Assembly (NCBI GenBank): GCA_030248405.1
Contig: JARCMA010000429.1
Location: 1 to 35,904, forward strand
Direction of reading: 5' to 3'
DNA: 35,904 bases
DNA from: Microcoleus sp. MP8IB2.171
Lineage (GTDB): Bacteria; Cyanobacteriota; Cyanobacteriia; Cyanobacteriales; Microcoleaceae
A program made the translations under genes and the position numbers. The notes under the pieces were generated by a model. It did no database searches. It saw only the letters and a program-made list of their open reading frames with translations, and was not told the DNA's origin. Positions 1 to 7,871 of the stretch are shown here, piece after piece (positions within the stretch are counted from its first letter, which is position 1; every line of letters starts with the position of its first letter).

Positions 1-13
1 CATGTCCTTACGC

Positions 14-246
14 ATCGGTTACCTAAAAAAATCGTGTGATTATTCTGCATCTGCGTTAATCTGCGTTCATCTGTCTTCATCTGCGGTAAAAATTTAACCA
101 ACGATGACAACAGACAATTTGACTATCTCACTCATATACTAACGATGCAACCGGTCACCTAAAAATCCCCGCTCTTATCTGCGTTCATCTGCGTTCATCT
201 GTCTTCATCTGCGGTTAAATTTAACCAATGATGACAACAGACAATG
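14..246. repeat. Two imperfect ~100-bp direct repeats (ggttacctaaaaa..ctgcgttcatctgtcttcatctgcgg..gatgacaacagacaat)
   Basis: 14..~114 and ~150..246 share cggt(t/c)acctaaaaa, atctgcgttcatctgtcttcatctgcggt and gatgacaacagacaat blocks; a related block is at ~9240..9275. Confidence 0.8.
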
Positions 247-311
247 CCGATGTAACCGAACATGATATGAGTTATACTAAGCCTGGACAGAAATGCAAAT
301 TTAAAATTTTC

Positions 312-455
312 AATTAAACAGGACTAAGGCCAACTGTCACACTTAAATCAACTTGTAGGGTGCATCAGACGAAGTTATACATGGATAGAATAAGGATTTC
401 AGCCTCTGACGCACCCTACTCTATGTGCCAGTTGCGTAAGTCCTATTAAATTCAA
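312..455. repeat. MITE-like nested inverted repeat (outer taaacaggactaaggccaactg / cagttgcgtaagtcctatta; inner gtagggtgc / gcaccctac)
   Basis: Inner arms at 355 and 411..419; outer arms are imperfect reverse complements. Confidence 0.6.
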
Positions 456-500
456 CCTGCCAACTCAAATCTTCAAATTGAAATTACCATCACTAATTTC

Positions 501-2267
501 ATGAAACTGCGTCAAAAGACACTGCTGGTTATTGGTCTAAGCCTCGTAGGGCTAGTTGGGGTTTTGTATGCTACCGCATACATCCATCTCATGAAGCATA
601 CCCAAGACTTGGAGGTAGATTATACTACTCAGGGAGTGAAACGCGCCTTAGATGCCTTAGATGAGGATGTTAGCAACTTGAGCGTCTTGGTTCGCCAGTT
701 AGGTGCTTGGGACGACACCTACAACTTCATGGTGGATACCGACAAACGCTATCTCAAAACGAATCTTTCTAATCAGACTTTCTTAGATTTTAGGCTCAAC
801 ACAACCGTATTAATCGACTCTGACCGTCGAACAGTCCTCAGCAAAGGCTTCGATTTCAAGTATCAGAAAGGGATTCCCGTATCAAAGGGACTGCAACAGC
901 ATTTGACGGCTAGCAGCCTTTTAGTGCAACACGCTACACCAAAAACCAGTCATGAGGGAATCGTTATAGTACCAGAAGGGCCATTGCTGATTGCCTCTCA
1001 TCCGATCGTCACCAACAAATTCAACGGCCCAATTCGCGGCACGCTGGTCATGGGACGCTACTTAAACGCTGACGAAATCAAGCGTTTAGCCACTCTGACT
1101 CAGTTATCTATAACTATCCATCCTTTAAATAATGTACAGCTACCTCCCAACTTACAGGCAATGAGTACCGCCTTGGCAGAAAAAGAGAAGCAAGAGGTGG
1201 TGGGAGAAATCCCAAATCCCAAATCCCAAATCCAAAATGGGGAGATTCTCGTCCGACCGCTAGATGAAAATGCGATCGCAGGTTATACCATATTGAAGGA
1301 TATCTACGGCAAACCAGCTTTACTAATGGAAGTTAAATTTCCAAGACTTATTTACAACCAAGGAAAAGCTAGCCTAATTTATCTCCTCTTCTCACTCATT
1401 GGAGCCGGGTTTGTGTTTGGAATCGGCAATCTATTGCTATTAGAAAAGATGGTTTTGTCGCGGTTGGCTAGTCTCAGTAATGGAGTCAAAAGCATTGGTG
1501 CAAGCGGCGATCTTTCCTTGCGCGTATCCAGTGCTGGAGAAGATGAATTGTCCAGTCTTGGAGGAACCATTAACTGGATGCTAGAAACATTAGAATATTC
1601 TTTAAAACAACTCAAATCCGAACAAGAAAAAGCAGAACACCTACTGCTAAATATCTTGCCATCAGCAATTGCAGAGCGGTTGAAAAAAGAAGAATCTATC
1701 ATTGCCGATAGCTTCCCCGAAGCCACTGTTCTATTTGCTGACATCGTTGGCTTTACCAAACTGGCAGCGCGTACATCTCCGGTAGAACTGGTGAGCTTAC
1801 TTAACCAAATATTTTCCGCATTTGACCGACTGGTTGAACTGCATGGGTTGGAAAAAATTAAAACAATTGGCGATGCTTATATGGTGGTTGGAGGTTTGCC
1901 CAACCCACGGCCCGATCACGCCGCCGCCGTCGCCGAAATGGCTCTTGATATGCAGGAGGCAATCAAGGAATTTAACATGGCAAATAATGTAGATTTCAGT
2001 ATCCGAATTGGCATCAACACAGGGCCTGTTGTCGCCGGAGTCATAGGTATCAAAAAGTTTATCTACGATTTGTGGGGTGACACGGTTAACACTGCTAGCC
2101 GCATGGAATCTCATGGTGTGGCAGGCTGTATTCAAATGACAGAAGCAACTTACAAGTGTTTAAAGGACAAGTTCGATTTTGAAAACCGGGGTGTAATCCA
2201 GGTAAAAGGCAAAGGAGACATGACCGTTTATCTACTCGTGGGCAAGAAAGCTATAGCTAGGGGCTAG
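501..2267 (+). CDS. Membrane-anchored class III adenylate/guanylate cyclase with CHASE4-like sensor and HAMP region
   Basis: N-terminal TM, extracytoplasmic region with LGAWDDTYNF motif typical of CHASE4, second TM, HAMP-like segment, then cyclase motifs (ATVLFADIVGFT, KTIGDAYMVVGG, RIGINTGPVVAGVIG, DLWGDTVNTASRMES). Confidence 0.9.
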   Translation: MKLRQKTLLVIGLSLVGLVGVLYATAYIHLMKHTQDLEVDYTTQGVKRALDALDEDVSNLSVLVRQLGAWDDTYNFMVDTDKRYLKTNLSNQTFLDFRLNTTVLIDSDRRTVLSKGFDFKYQKGIPVSKGLQQHLTASSLLVQHATPKTSHEGIVIVPEGPLLIASHPIVTNKFNGPIRGTLVMGRYLNADEIKRLATLTQLSITIHPLNNVQLPPNLQAMSTALAEKEKQEVVGEIPNPKSQIQNGEILVRPLDENAIAGYTILKDIYGKPALLMEVKFPRLIYNQGKASLIYLLFSLIGAGFVFGIGNLLLLEKMVLSRLASLSNGVKSIGASGDLSLRVSSAGEDELSSLGGTINWMLETLEYSLKQLKSEQEKAEHLLLNILPSAIAERLKKEESIIADSFPEATVLFADIVGFTKLAARTSPVELVSLLNQIFSAFDRLVELHGLEKIKTIGDAYMVVGGLPNPRPDHAAAVAEMALDMQEAIKEFNMANNVDFSIRIGINTGPVVAGVIGIKKFIYDLWGDTVNTASRMESHGVAGCIQMTEATYKCLKDKFDFENRGVIQVKGKGDMTVYLLVGKKAIARG

Positions 2268-2270
2268 GGA

Positions 2271-2332
2271 AAGAGAAGAGCAGAGGGGCAGAGGAGCAGA
2301 GGGGCAGGGGGGCAGAGGAGTAGAGGGGCAGA
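2271..2332. repeat. Purine-rich degenerate tandem repeat (gaggggcagaggagca)n
   Basis: gcagaggggcagaggagcagaggggcaggggggcagaggagtagaggggcag. Confidence 0.85.
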
Positions 2333-2449
2333 AACATGAAAATGTGATTTTTTGAACAAAAACATCACAACTCCGAAAGAGCCAGAATTTCAGGAATCAT
2401 CTTATTTGTTTTTGTAGCTGTAGGTAACTTATAAGCAGACTCAACAAAT

Positions 2450-2863
2450 ATGAACTTTTCCTGGTTGAAATCCTCAAAGAAAGGCTGGATTTTTGCTTTT
2501 TGGTTCTACTTTGCTCTTTTAATCACAATATCTATCTCAGCATACTTGAAAGTTCTCCCTGTTAAATCCTCCACCATCCCTTATTACGATACAATAGGCC
2601 ATTTTATATTGTTAGGTATGGCAGCCTTCTTCGGTCATCTAGCCCTAAGCAAACGAAAAATTTCTGTCTGGTCTATTTCAATACCGCTGGCTCCACTTCT
2701 AGTGGCAATTAGTTGTATAGCTGATGAGCTGCTCCAGACACTTTCACCCAACCGAAGTGCTAGTTTTTACGATCTAGCAGCTGACTGGGTGGGCATCGCG
2801 ATCTTTTATTTATTAGCAGAACGAGTAAAATTGCAAAAGTCACTAGGTGAGGAAAAACTATGA
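2450..2863 (+). CDS. VanZ-like family membrane protein
   Basis: Four hydrophobic segments and a DELLQTLSPNRSASFYDLAADWVGI motif characteristic of VanZ-like proteins. Confidence 0.8.
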   Translation: MNFSWLKSSKKGWIFAFWFYFALLITISISAYLKVLPVKSSTIPYYDTIGHFILLGMAAFFGHLALSKRKISVWSISIPLAPLLVAISCIADELLQTLSPNRSASFYDLAADWVGIAIFYLLAERVKLQKSLGEEKL

Positions 2864-2958
2864 AATGTCCTGCTTGTGAAAATCAGTTAACCCAGATAGT
2901 TGCTGGAAGTATAACGGTTGATGCTTGTAAAGGCGGTTGCGACGGAATGGAAAGGTAA
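2860..2958 (+). CDS. 32-aa zinc-knuckle microprotein or truncated zf-TFIIB-like gene
   Basis: Read directly: MKCPACENQLTQIVAGSITVDACKGGCDGMER*. ATG overlaps the upstream stop (ATGA). CxxC and CxxxC pairs as in zf-TFIIB proteins. Confidence 0.5.
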   Translation: MKCPACENQLTQIVAGSITVDACKGGCDGMER

Positions 2959-3134
2959 CCAGTAAACAAAGATGGGGGAAAGCTGCGATCGCATAATTCA
3001 GAAAAGACCGCTCAACTAAATAAACTCTTCAGAAATTTGGCTTGCTTTGTTCCAGCTACTATGTTATGTAGTTTGGATTTATTTCTGCTACAAATGAACA
3101 CCCTCTGGTGTAGAGACGTTGGTTCCATATAATG

Positions 3135-3187
3135 GGTACGTTGTTGCGCTTTAGCGCTCTTTGAGCGCTAAAGCGCAACAACGTACC
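3135..3187. repeat. Dispersed palindrome ggtacgttgttgcgctttagcgct..agcgctaaagcgcaacaacgtacc
   Basis: Near-perfect inverted repeat; related copies at 6586..6627 and 16664..16705. Confidence 0.9.
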
Positions 3188-3209
3188 TTATAACTAGCAA
3201 CTTACGTTA

Positions 3210-3253
3210 CTACAGATGTAGAGACGTTTCATGAAACGTCTCTACATCTGTAG
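3210..3253. repeat. 44-bp perfect palindrome ctacagatgtagagacgtttcatgaaacgtctctacatctgtag
   Basis: Self-reverse-complement; its core is identical to the core at the window's axis (17939..17966). Confidence 0.95.
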
Positions 3254-3316
3254 CTTGTCTGCAAAAAGTTAAAATAGAAGCAGATTGATTATTGTTATGC
3301 CTCAATTTGTTAGCTC

Positions 3317-4801
3317 ATGACAACCGCTGCACCAGTTAAAACTCAGTACGAAGCCGTGATCGGTTTAGAAACCCACTGTCAGCTTAGTACCGACACTAAG
3401 ATTTTCTGCAATTGTTCTACCGAATTTGGCAGTCGCCCAAACCAGAACGTTTGCCCAATTTGCATGGGTATGCCGGGAGTGTTGCCAGTACTCAATGAGA
3501 AGGTACTGGAGTACGCCGTCAAAGCTGGGATAGCCCTCAACTCTGAGATTGCACCCTATAGCAAATTTGACCGCAAACAGTATTTTTATCCCGATTTGCC
3601 TAAAAATTACCAAATTTCTCAGTACGACCTGCCTATTGCCGAGCATGGTTGGCTAGAAGTTGAATTGGTGGATGAAGCGGGTAAAGTTACCCGCAAAAAG
3701 ATTGGTATCACTCGCCTGCACATGGAGGAAGATGCGGGAAAGTTGGTTCACGCGGGTAGCGACCGCCTTTCGGGTTCCACTTACTCTCTGGTAGACTTCA
3801 ACCGCACGGGTGTAGCTTTAGTAGAAATTGTCTCAGAACCGGATATGCGATCGGCCCTAGAAGCTGCTGAATATGCCCAAGAACTGCGCCGAATTCTGCG
3901 CTATTTGGGTGTCAGCGACGGCAATATGCAGGAAGGTTCCCTGCGCTGCGACGTGAATATCTCCGTGCGTCCGGTGGGACGAAAAGAGTTTGGCACGAAG
4001 GTAGAAATTAAGAATATGAACTCCTTCAGTGCTATTGAAAGGGCGATCGATTACGAGATCGATCGGCAAACCACAGCACTGGAAGCCGGTGAGCGGATTG
4101 TGCAAGAAACTAGGCTGTGGGAGGAAGGCAGTCAACGCACTATCAGTATGCGGATCAAGGAAGGTTCCAGCGATTACCGCTATTTCCCCGAACCCGATTT
4201 AGCTCCCATTGAGGTGACATCCGCGCAGCTACAGAAGTGGAAGTCGGAACTGCCAGAACTCCCGGCCCAGAAACGACACCGCTATGAAAGTGAATTGGGA
4301 CTTTCTGCCTACGATGCGCGGGTACTGACAGACGATCGCTCCGTGTCCGAATATTTTGAAGCCGTTGTCGCCGCTGGTGCCAATTCCAAGCAAGCGGCTA
4401 ATTGGGTGATGGGCGATATCAGCGCCTACCTCAACAACGAAAAACTTAGCATCGCCCAAATTGCCCTCAAACCGGACACCTTAGCTGAACTGATTTCCCT
4501 AATCGAAGCAGGCACTATCAGCGGCAAGATTGCCAAAGATATTCTACCGGAGTTGTTCTCTAGTGGTGGTTCGGCTAAGGAAGTGGTCGATCGCAAGGGA
4601 TTAACCCAAATCTCGGATACTGTAGCTCTAGAAACCATCATCGATGAAATCTTGGCGGCAAATCCCAAAGAGCTAGAACAGTACCGCAACGGCAAAACCA
4701 AACTGTTGGGCTTCTTTGTCGGACAGGTGATGAAGAAAACATCTGGTCGAGCCGATCCCCAGCTGACCAACCAACTGCTGGCCCAAAAGTTGAAATCTTA
4801 G
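3317..4801 (+). CDS. gatB: Asp-tRNA(Asn)/Glu-tRNA(Gln) amidotransferase subunit B
   Basis: [41 protein letters not shown]-like motif, [17 protein letters not shown]; GatB Yqey-like C-terminus. Confidence 0.97.
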   Translation: MTTAAPVKTQYEAVIGLETHCQLSTDTKIFCNCSTEFGSRPNQNVCPICMGMPGVLPVLNEKVLEYAVKAGIALNSEIAPYSKFDRKQYFYPDLPKNYQISQYDLPIAEHGWLEVELVDEAGKVTRKKIGITRLHMEEDAGKLVHAGSDRLSGSTYSLVDFNRTGVALVEIVSEPDMRSALEAAEYAQELRRILRYLGVSDGNMQEGSLRCDVNISVRPVGRKEFGTKVEIKNMNSFSAIERAIDYEIDRQTTALEAGERIVQETRLWEEGSQRTISMRIKEGSSDYRYFPEPDLAPIEVTSAQLQKWKSELPELPAQKRHRYESELGLSAYDARVLTDDRSVSEYFEAVVAAGANSKQAANWVMGDISAYLNNEKLSIAQIALKPDTLAELISLIEAGTISGKIAKDILPELFSSGGSAKEVVDRKGLTQISDTVALETIIDEILAANPKELEQYRNGKTKLLGFFVGQVMKKTSGRADPQLTNQLLAQKLKS

Positions 4802-4890
4802 TCTCAACTTTAACAAAAAGCGGCCAGACTTCACCAAAAAAATACAATAAGGGGTATCACCCCTCACCCCCAACCATTTATAATCGTGTA

Positions 4891-4949
4891 TGTAGATGCA
4901 CCCTGATGATCGGGAGAGTCGTCCATCCAAGCGACTCCCCTTTTTTTTT
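4891..4949 (+). ncRNA. Candidate short transcript (sRNA) between TATAAT at 4879..4884 and an intrinsic terminator
   Basis: Consensus -10 box, about 59 nt, then GC stem and T9. No clear -35 box. No resemblance to known Yfr sRNAs that I could recognise. Confidence 0.3.
4912..4949 (+). terminator. Rho-independent terminator downstream of gatB
   Basis: gggagagtcg..cgactcccc stem (2-nt bulge) followed by ttttttttt. Confidence 0.75.
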
Positions 4950-4973
4950 GAGGAGCTAGTGCCGCTACGCGGA

Positions 4974-5005
4974 AGTCAAAAGTCAAAAGTCAAAAGTCAA
5001 AAGTA
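4974..5005. repeat. Short tandem repeat (agtcaaaa)n
   Basis: agtcaaaagtcaaaagtcaaaagtcaaaagt read directly. Confidence 0.9.
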
Positions 5006-5194
5006 AAGAATGGAGCGGTCTTAGGGGGAGTATGTAAACGGAAGCGATATTAGACAAACATGGGTTGACTTGACTGAAAATCCCTCGCAGCAAGAGTTTC
5101 TTCAATTCTTTAATCTAAAATCTAAAATCTTTAATTTAAAATCTAAAATGGTATGATCCGCTCTCAGACAAGCAAAAGGCTGGAGGGGAAAGTT

Positions 5195-6436
5195 ATGACA
5201 GAATGGCAGGAAATCAGCGGTAGCGTGACAGCACCCAGGGGGTATCGTGCGGCGGGGATTACGGCTGGACTGAAAGCTTCGGGATTACCGGATTTAGCTT
5301 TGATTGTGTCGGATGTGGAGGCGATCGCAGCTGGAGTATTCACCACCTCTGTTGTACGTGCCGCCCCTGTGGATTACTGCCGTCAGCGGCTGCAATCTAA
5401 ACCAGGTGCCAGCGCTATTCTCTGCAACGCTGGACAAGCTAATGCTGCTACAGGTTCCCAAGGTTGGATTGATGCGATCGAATGCGCCCAAAATTTAGCT
5501 CAAATACTGAATATTCCCTCAGACTCTATCTTGCTAGCATCTACTGGCGTCATCGGTCAGCGGATTAAGATGGATGTGCTGAAAGCAGGAATTCCTGAAC
5601 TCGTCGCCGCCTTATCGGAAACCGGAGGCGATTCAGCTGCAAAGGCGATTATCACCACAGATTTAGTGCCAAAATCGATCGCCCTAGAAACAATCATGCA
5701 CGATCGTCCAGTCCGAATCGGGGGAATTGCCAAAGGTTCGGGTATGATTCATCCCAACATGGCGACAATGCTATCTTTTGTTACCTGCGATGCAGCGGTT
5801 TCTCCTTCCCTGTGGCAACAAATGTTGAGTCGCGCCGCCGATAAAAGCTTCAATCAAATTACTGTTGACGGCGATACCAGTACCAACGACACCTTAATTG
5901 CTTTAGCTAACGGACAATCTCGCACACCCGCGATTACCGAAATAGGCCCAGAAGCAGAAAAGTTGGAGGCCATGTTAACAGCAGTTTGTCAGCATTTGGC
6001 AAAAGCGATCGCACGGGACGGCGAAGGTGCCACCTGTCTCGTTGAAGTAGTAGTTTCTGGCGCAACTGATGACAAAGCGGCGCGTCAAGTTGCCAAAACG
6101 ATCGCCGGTTCATCTCTAGTTAAATCAGCTATTTTCGGTCGCGACCCCAACTGGGGAAGAATTGCAGCAGCAGCTGGACGTGCTGGTGTCGCCTTCGATC
6201 AAGAAAATTTGCAAATCAGGTTAGGTAATTTCTTACTAATGGAAAACGGACAACCTTTAGCATTCGATCGATCTGCTGCTAGTGCATACTTGAAAACAGC
6301 AGCATCTGGTGCTTATTTGAAAGAAGATACCGTTTTAATTTCAGTAAGTATTGGCAATGGAGGTGGTTTTGGTAAAGCTTGGGGATGCGATTTGACTTAC
6401 GACTACGTGAAAATTAACGCCGAGTATACGACTTAA
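5195..6436 (+). CDS. argJ: Bifunctional glutamate N-acetyltransferase/amino-acid acetyltransferase (ArgJ)
   Basis: Motifs VVRAAPVDYCR, GKGSGMIHPNMATMLSFVTCDA, ITVDGDTSTNDT, IFGRDPNWGRI. Start set to the internal ATG (MTEWQEIS); track ORF begins at 5153. Confidence 0.95.
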   Translation: MTEWQEISGSVTAPRGYRAAGITAGLKASGLPDLALIVSDVEAIAAGVFTTSVVRAAPVDYCRQRLQSKPGASAILCNAGQANAATGSQGWIDAIECAQNLAQILNIPSDSILLASTGVIGQRIKMDVLKAGIPELVAALSETGGDSAAKAIITTDLVPKSIALETIMHDRPVRIGGIAKGSGMIHPNMATMLSFVTCDAAVSPSLWQQMLSRAADKSFNQITVDGDTSTNDTLIALANGQSRTPAITEIGPEAEKLEAMLTAVCQHLAKAIARDGEGATCLVEVVVSGATDDKAARQVAKTIAGSSLVKSAIFGRDPNWGRIAAAAGRAGVAFDQENLQIRLGNFLLMENGQPLAFDRSAASAYLKTAASGAYLKEDTVLISVSIGNGGGFGKAWGCDLTYDYVKINAEYTT

Positions 6437-6542
6437 TCTCTTGTGGAGCAGGCATCTTGCCTGCTATGGGGTGTGGGGCGGGCTACGAGAACCTACCCCA
6501 CAACAAAAGGGGCGGTATATTGTAGGTTAGGTTTCTTTACTT

Positions 6543-6672
6543 AACTCAAATTGCTAGTTACTTGCATCAGGTCTTGCTCGGAATGGGTACGTTGTTGCGC
6601 TTTAGCGCTAAAGCTCAACAACATACCTACTGCATACAAAGAGCCTCAATCTTATGACTAGCAACTTGAGTT
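6543..6672. repeat. Composite palindromic element: outer IR aactcaaattgctagt / actagcaacttgagtt around the inner palindrome 6586..6627
   Basis: Outer arms match with one mismatch; inner element belongs to the ggtacgttgttgcgc family. Confidence 0.75.
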
Positions 6673-6691
6673 ACTCACTGAACCTACTAAG

Positions 6692-6719
6692 CAATGACCA
6701 ATGACCAATGACCAATGAC
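6692..6719. repeat. Heptamer tandem repeat (caatgac)4 overlapping a start codon
   Basis: caatgaccaatgaccaatgaccaatgac read directly; CDS ATG at 6715 lies in the last unit. Confidence 0.9.
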
Positions 6720-7614
6720 TAAATCAGCAGATATCGGTAGCAAAAGTTTAATTAGTTTAGCACCCGATGCTTGGGTGAAATGGGTAACGCAGTCCCCCAA
6801 TATAACGGCGCGAGATATTCTTACCTCTGAGTTCCAATGGATTAGTCGGGAGGGAGATGTAATAGTAAAAGCCTACAGTCCACAAATCGGCGAGTTTTTA
6901 GTGCTGAACGAGATACAATTGCGCTATAATAATCGGATGCCTTTACGAATGCGAGCTTACGCAGCACTAGCAGAAGAGCGATACAACTTGCCAGTCTACC
7001 CGGTACTGATTAATATTTTGCAACCAACACCGGGAGTGGTTATAGCTAGAGGCTATGAATCGCAGGTTTTCGGATTAAGAGCAACTCAGGAGTATCGCGT
7101 AATTAATCTCTGGGAAGTAGATGCCCAAACAGTTTTTCAACAACAGTTAACATCTTTGCTTCCCTTTGTACCAGTGCTGAGAGGTGGTGGTGAGGAAGCA
7201 GTAGTGCAGCAAGCAGTCCAACTTTTACGTGCTGATGAACAGTTGAATGAGTTGGAAAACCTGTTAGCTTTTTTTGCTACCTTTGTATTGGAAACTCGTT
7301 TAGTCCAGCAAATTATGAGGTGGGATATGGCTGTTTTACGAGAATCGCCTTGGTATCAAGAGATTTGGAGGGAAGGAGAACAACGAGGTTTACAACAAGG
7401 TTTACAACAAGGTTTACAACAAGGTTTACAACAAGGAATCTTGTCAGCTATTGAATTTGGTTTGGAGCTAAAATTCGGTAGTGAGGGATTACAGCTATTG
7501 CCAGAAATATCTCAGATTTCGGATGTGGATGTATTGAAGGCAATTCAGGAAAGACTCAAGACGGCAAATAGTTTGGAAGAGGTGCGGCAAATTTATGGAG
7601 TAAGTGAAATTTGA
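6715..7614 (+). CDS. Rpn/PD-(D/E)XK nuclease-like family protein
   Basis: D..NEIQ (D-ExQ) core, MPLRMRAYAAL segment, GLQQGLQQGLQQG repeat tract and cyanobacterial-type C-terminus (ALELKFG-like, QEVRQIY). Confidence 0.7.
   Translation: MTKSADIGSKSLISLAPDAWVKWVTQSPNITARDILTSEFQWISREGDVIVKAYSPQIGEFLVLNEIQLRYNNRMPLRMRAYAALAEERYNLPVYPVLINILQPTPGVVIARGYESQVFGLRATQEYRVINLWEVDAQTVFQQQLTSLLPFVPVLRGGGEEAVVQQAVQLLRADEQLNELENLLAFFATFVLETRLVQQIMRWDMAVLRESPWYQEIWREGEQRGLQQGLQQGLQQGLQQGILSAIEFGLELKFGSEGLQLLPEISQISDVDVLKAIQERLKTANSLEEVRQIYGVSEI
7385..7436. repeat. 12-bp in-frame tandem repeat (ggtttacaacaa)n encoding GLQQ units
   Basis: ggtttacaacaaggtttacaacaaggtttacaacaaggtttacaacaa. Confidence 0.95.
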
Positions 7615-7689
7615 CCATCAGTGTGAGGTTAGAAACCCGGTTTTTTGAAAAAACCGGGTTTCTATTCTGGTGCTTATCCGAACAGATTC

Positions 7690-7756
7690 GTAGGTTGGGT
7701 TGAGGAACGAAACTAGGGCAAATTCGTTGGGTTTCGCTTCACTCAACCCAACCTAC
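7690..7756. repeat. Inverted repeat gtaggttgggttgag...ctcaacccaacctac
   Basis: 15-bp arms, reverse complements. Confidence 0.9.
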
Positions 7757-7871
7757 AAAGAAATGGCGAGGGTATTGTTCAAAAAACCGGGTTTCTATTC
7801 TGGTGCTTATCTGAACACTATTAAGTGGTGCGTTACTACAATTTTCTCATCCTGTGTCACAATAAACCAAA

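Noticed and set aside
1379-2135. Minus-strand ORFs 1379..1759 and 1797..2135
   Set aside because: Antisense to the cyclase gene, no recognisable motifs; shadow ORFs.
3365-4930. Minus-strand ORFs across gatB and its 3' region
   Set aside because: Antisense to a clear gatB or crossing its terminator; low-quality composition and no family features.
4840-4949. tRNA or Yfr1 sRNA downstream of gatB
   Set aside because: No cloverleaf could be drawn and I did not see the conserved Yfr1 core; left as an unclassified sRNA candidate.
6692-7436. CRISPR array from short tandem repeats
   Set aside because: Units are 7 or 12 bp and contiguous, with no spacers and no cas genes.
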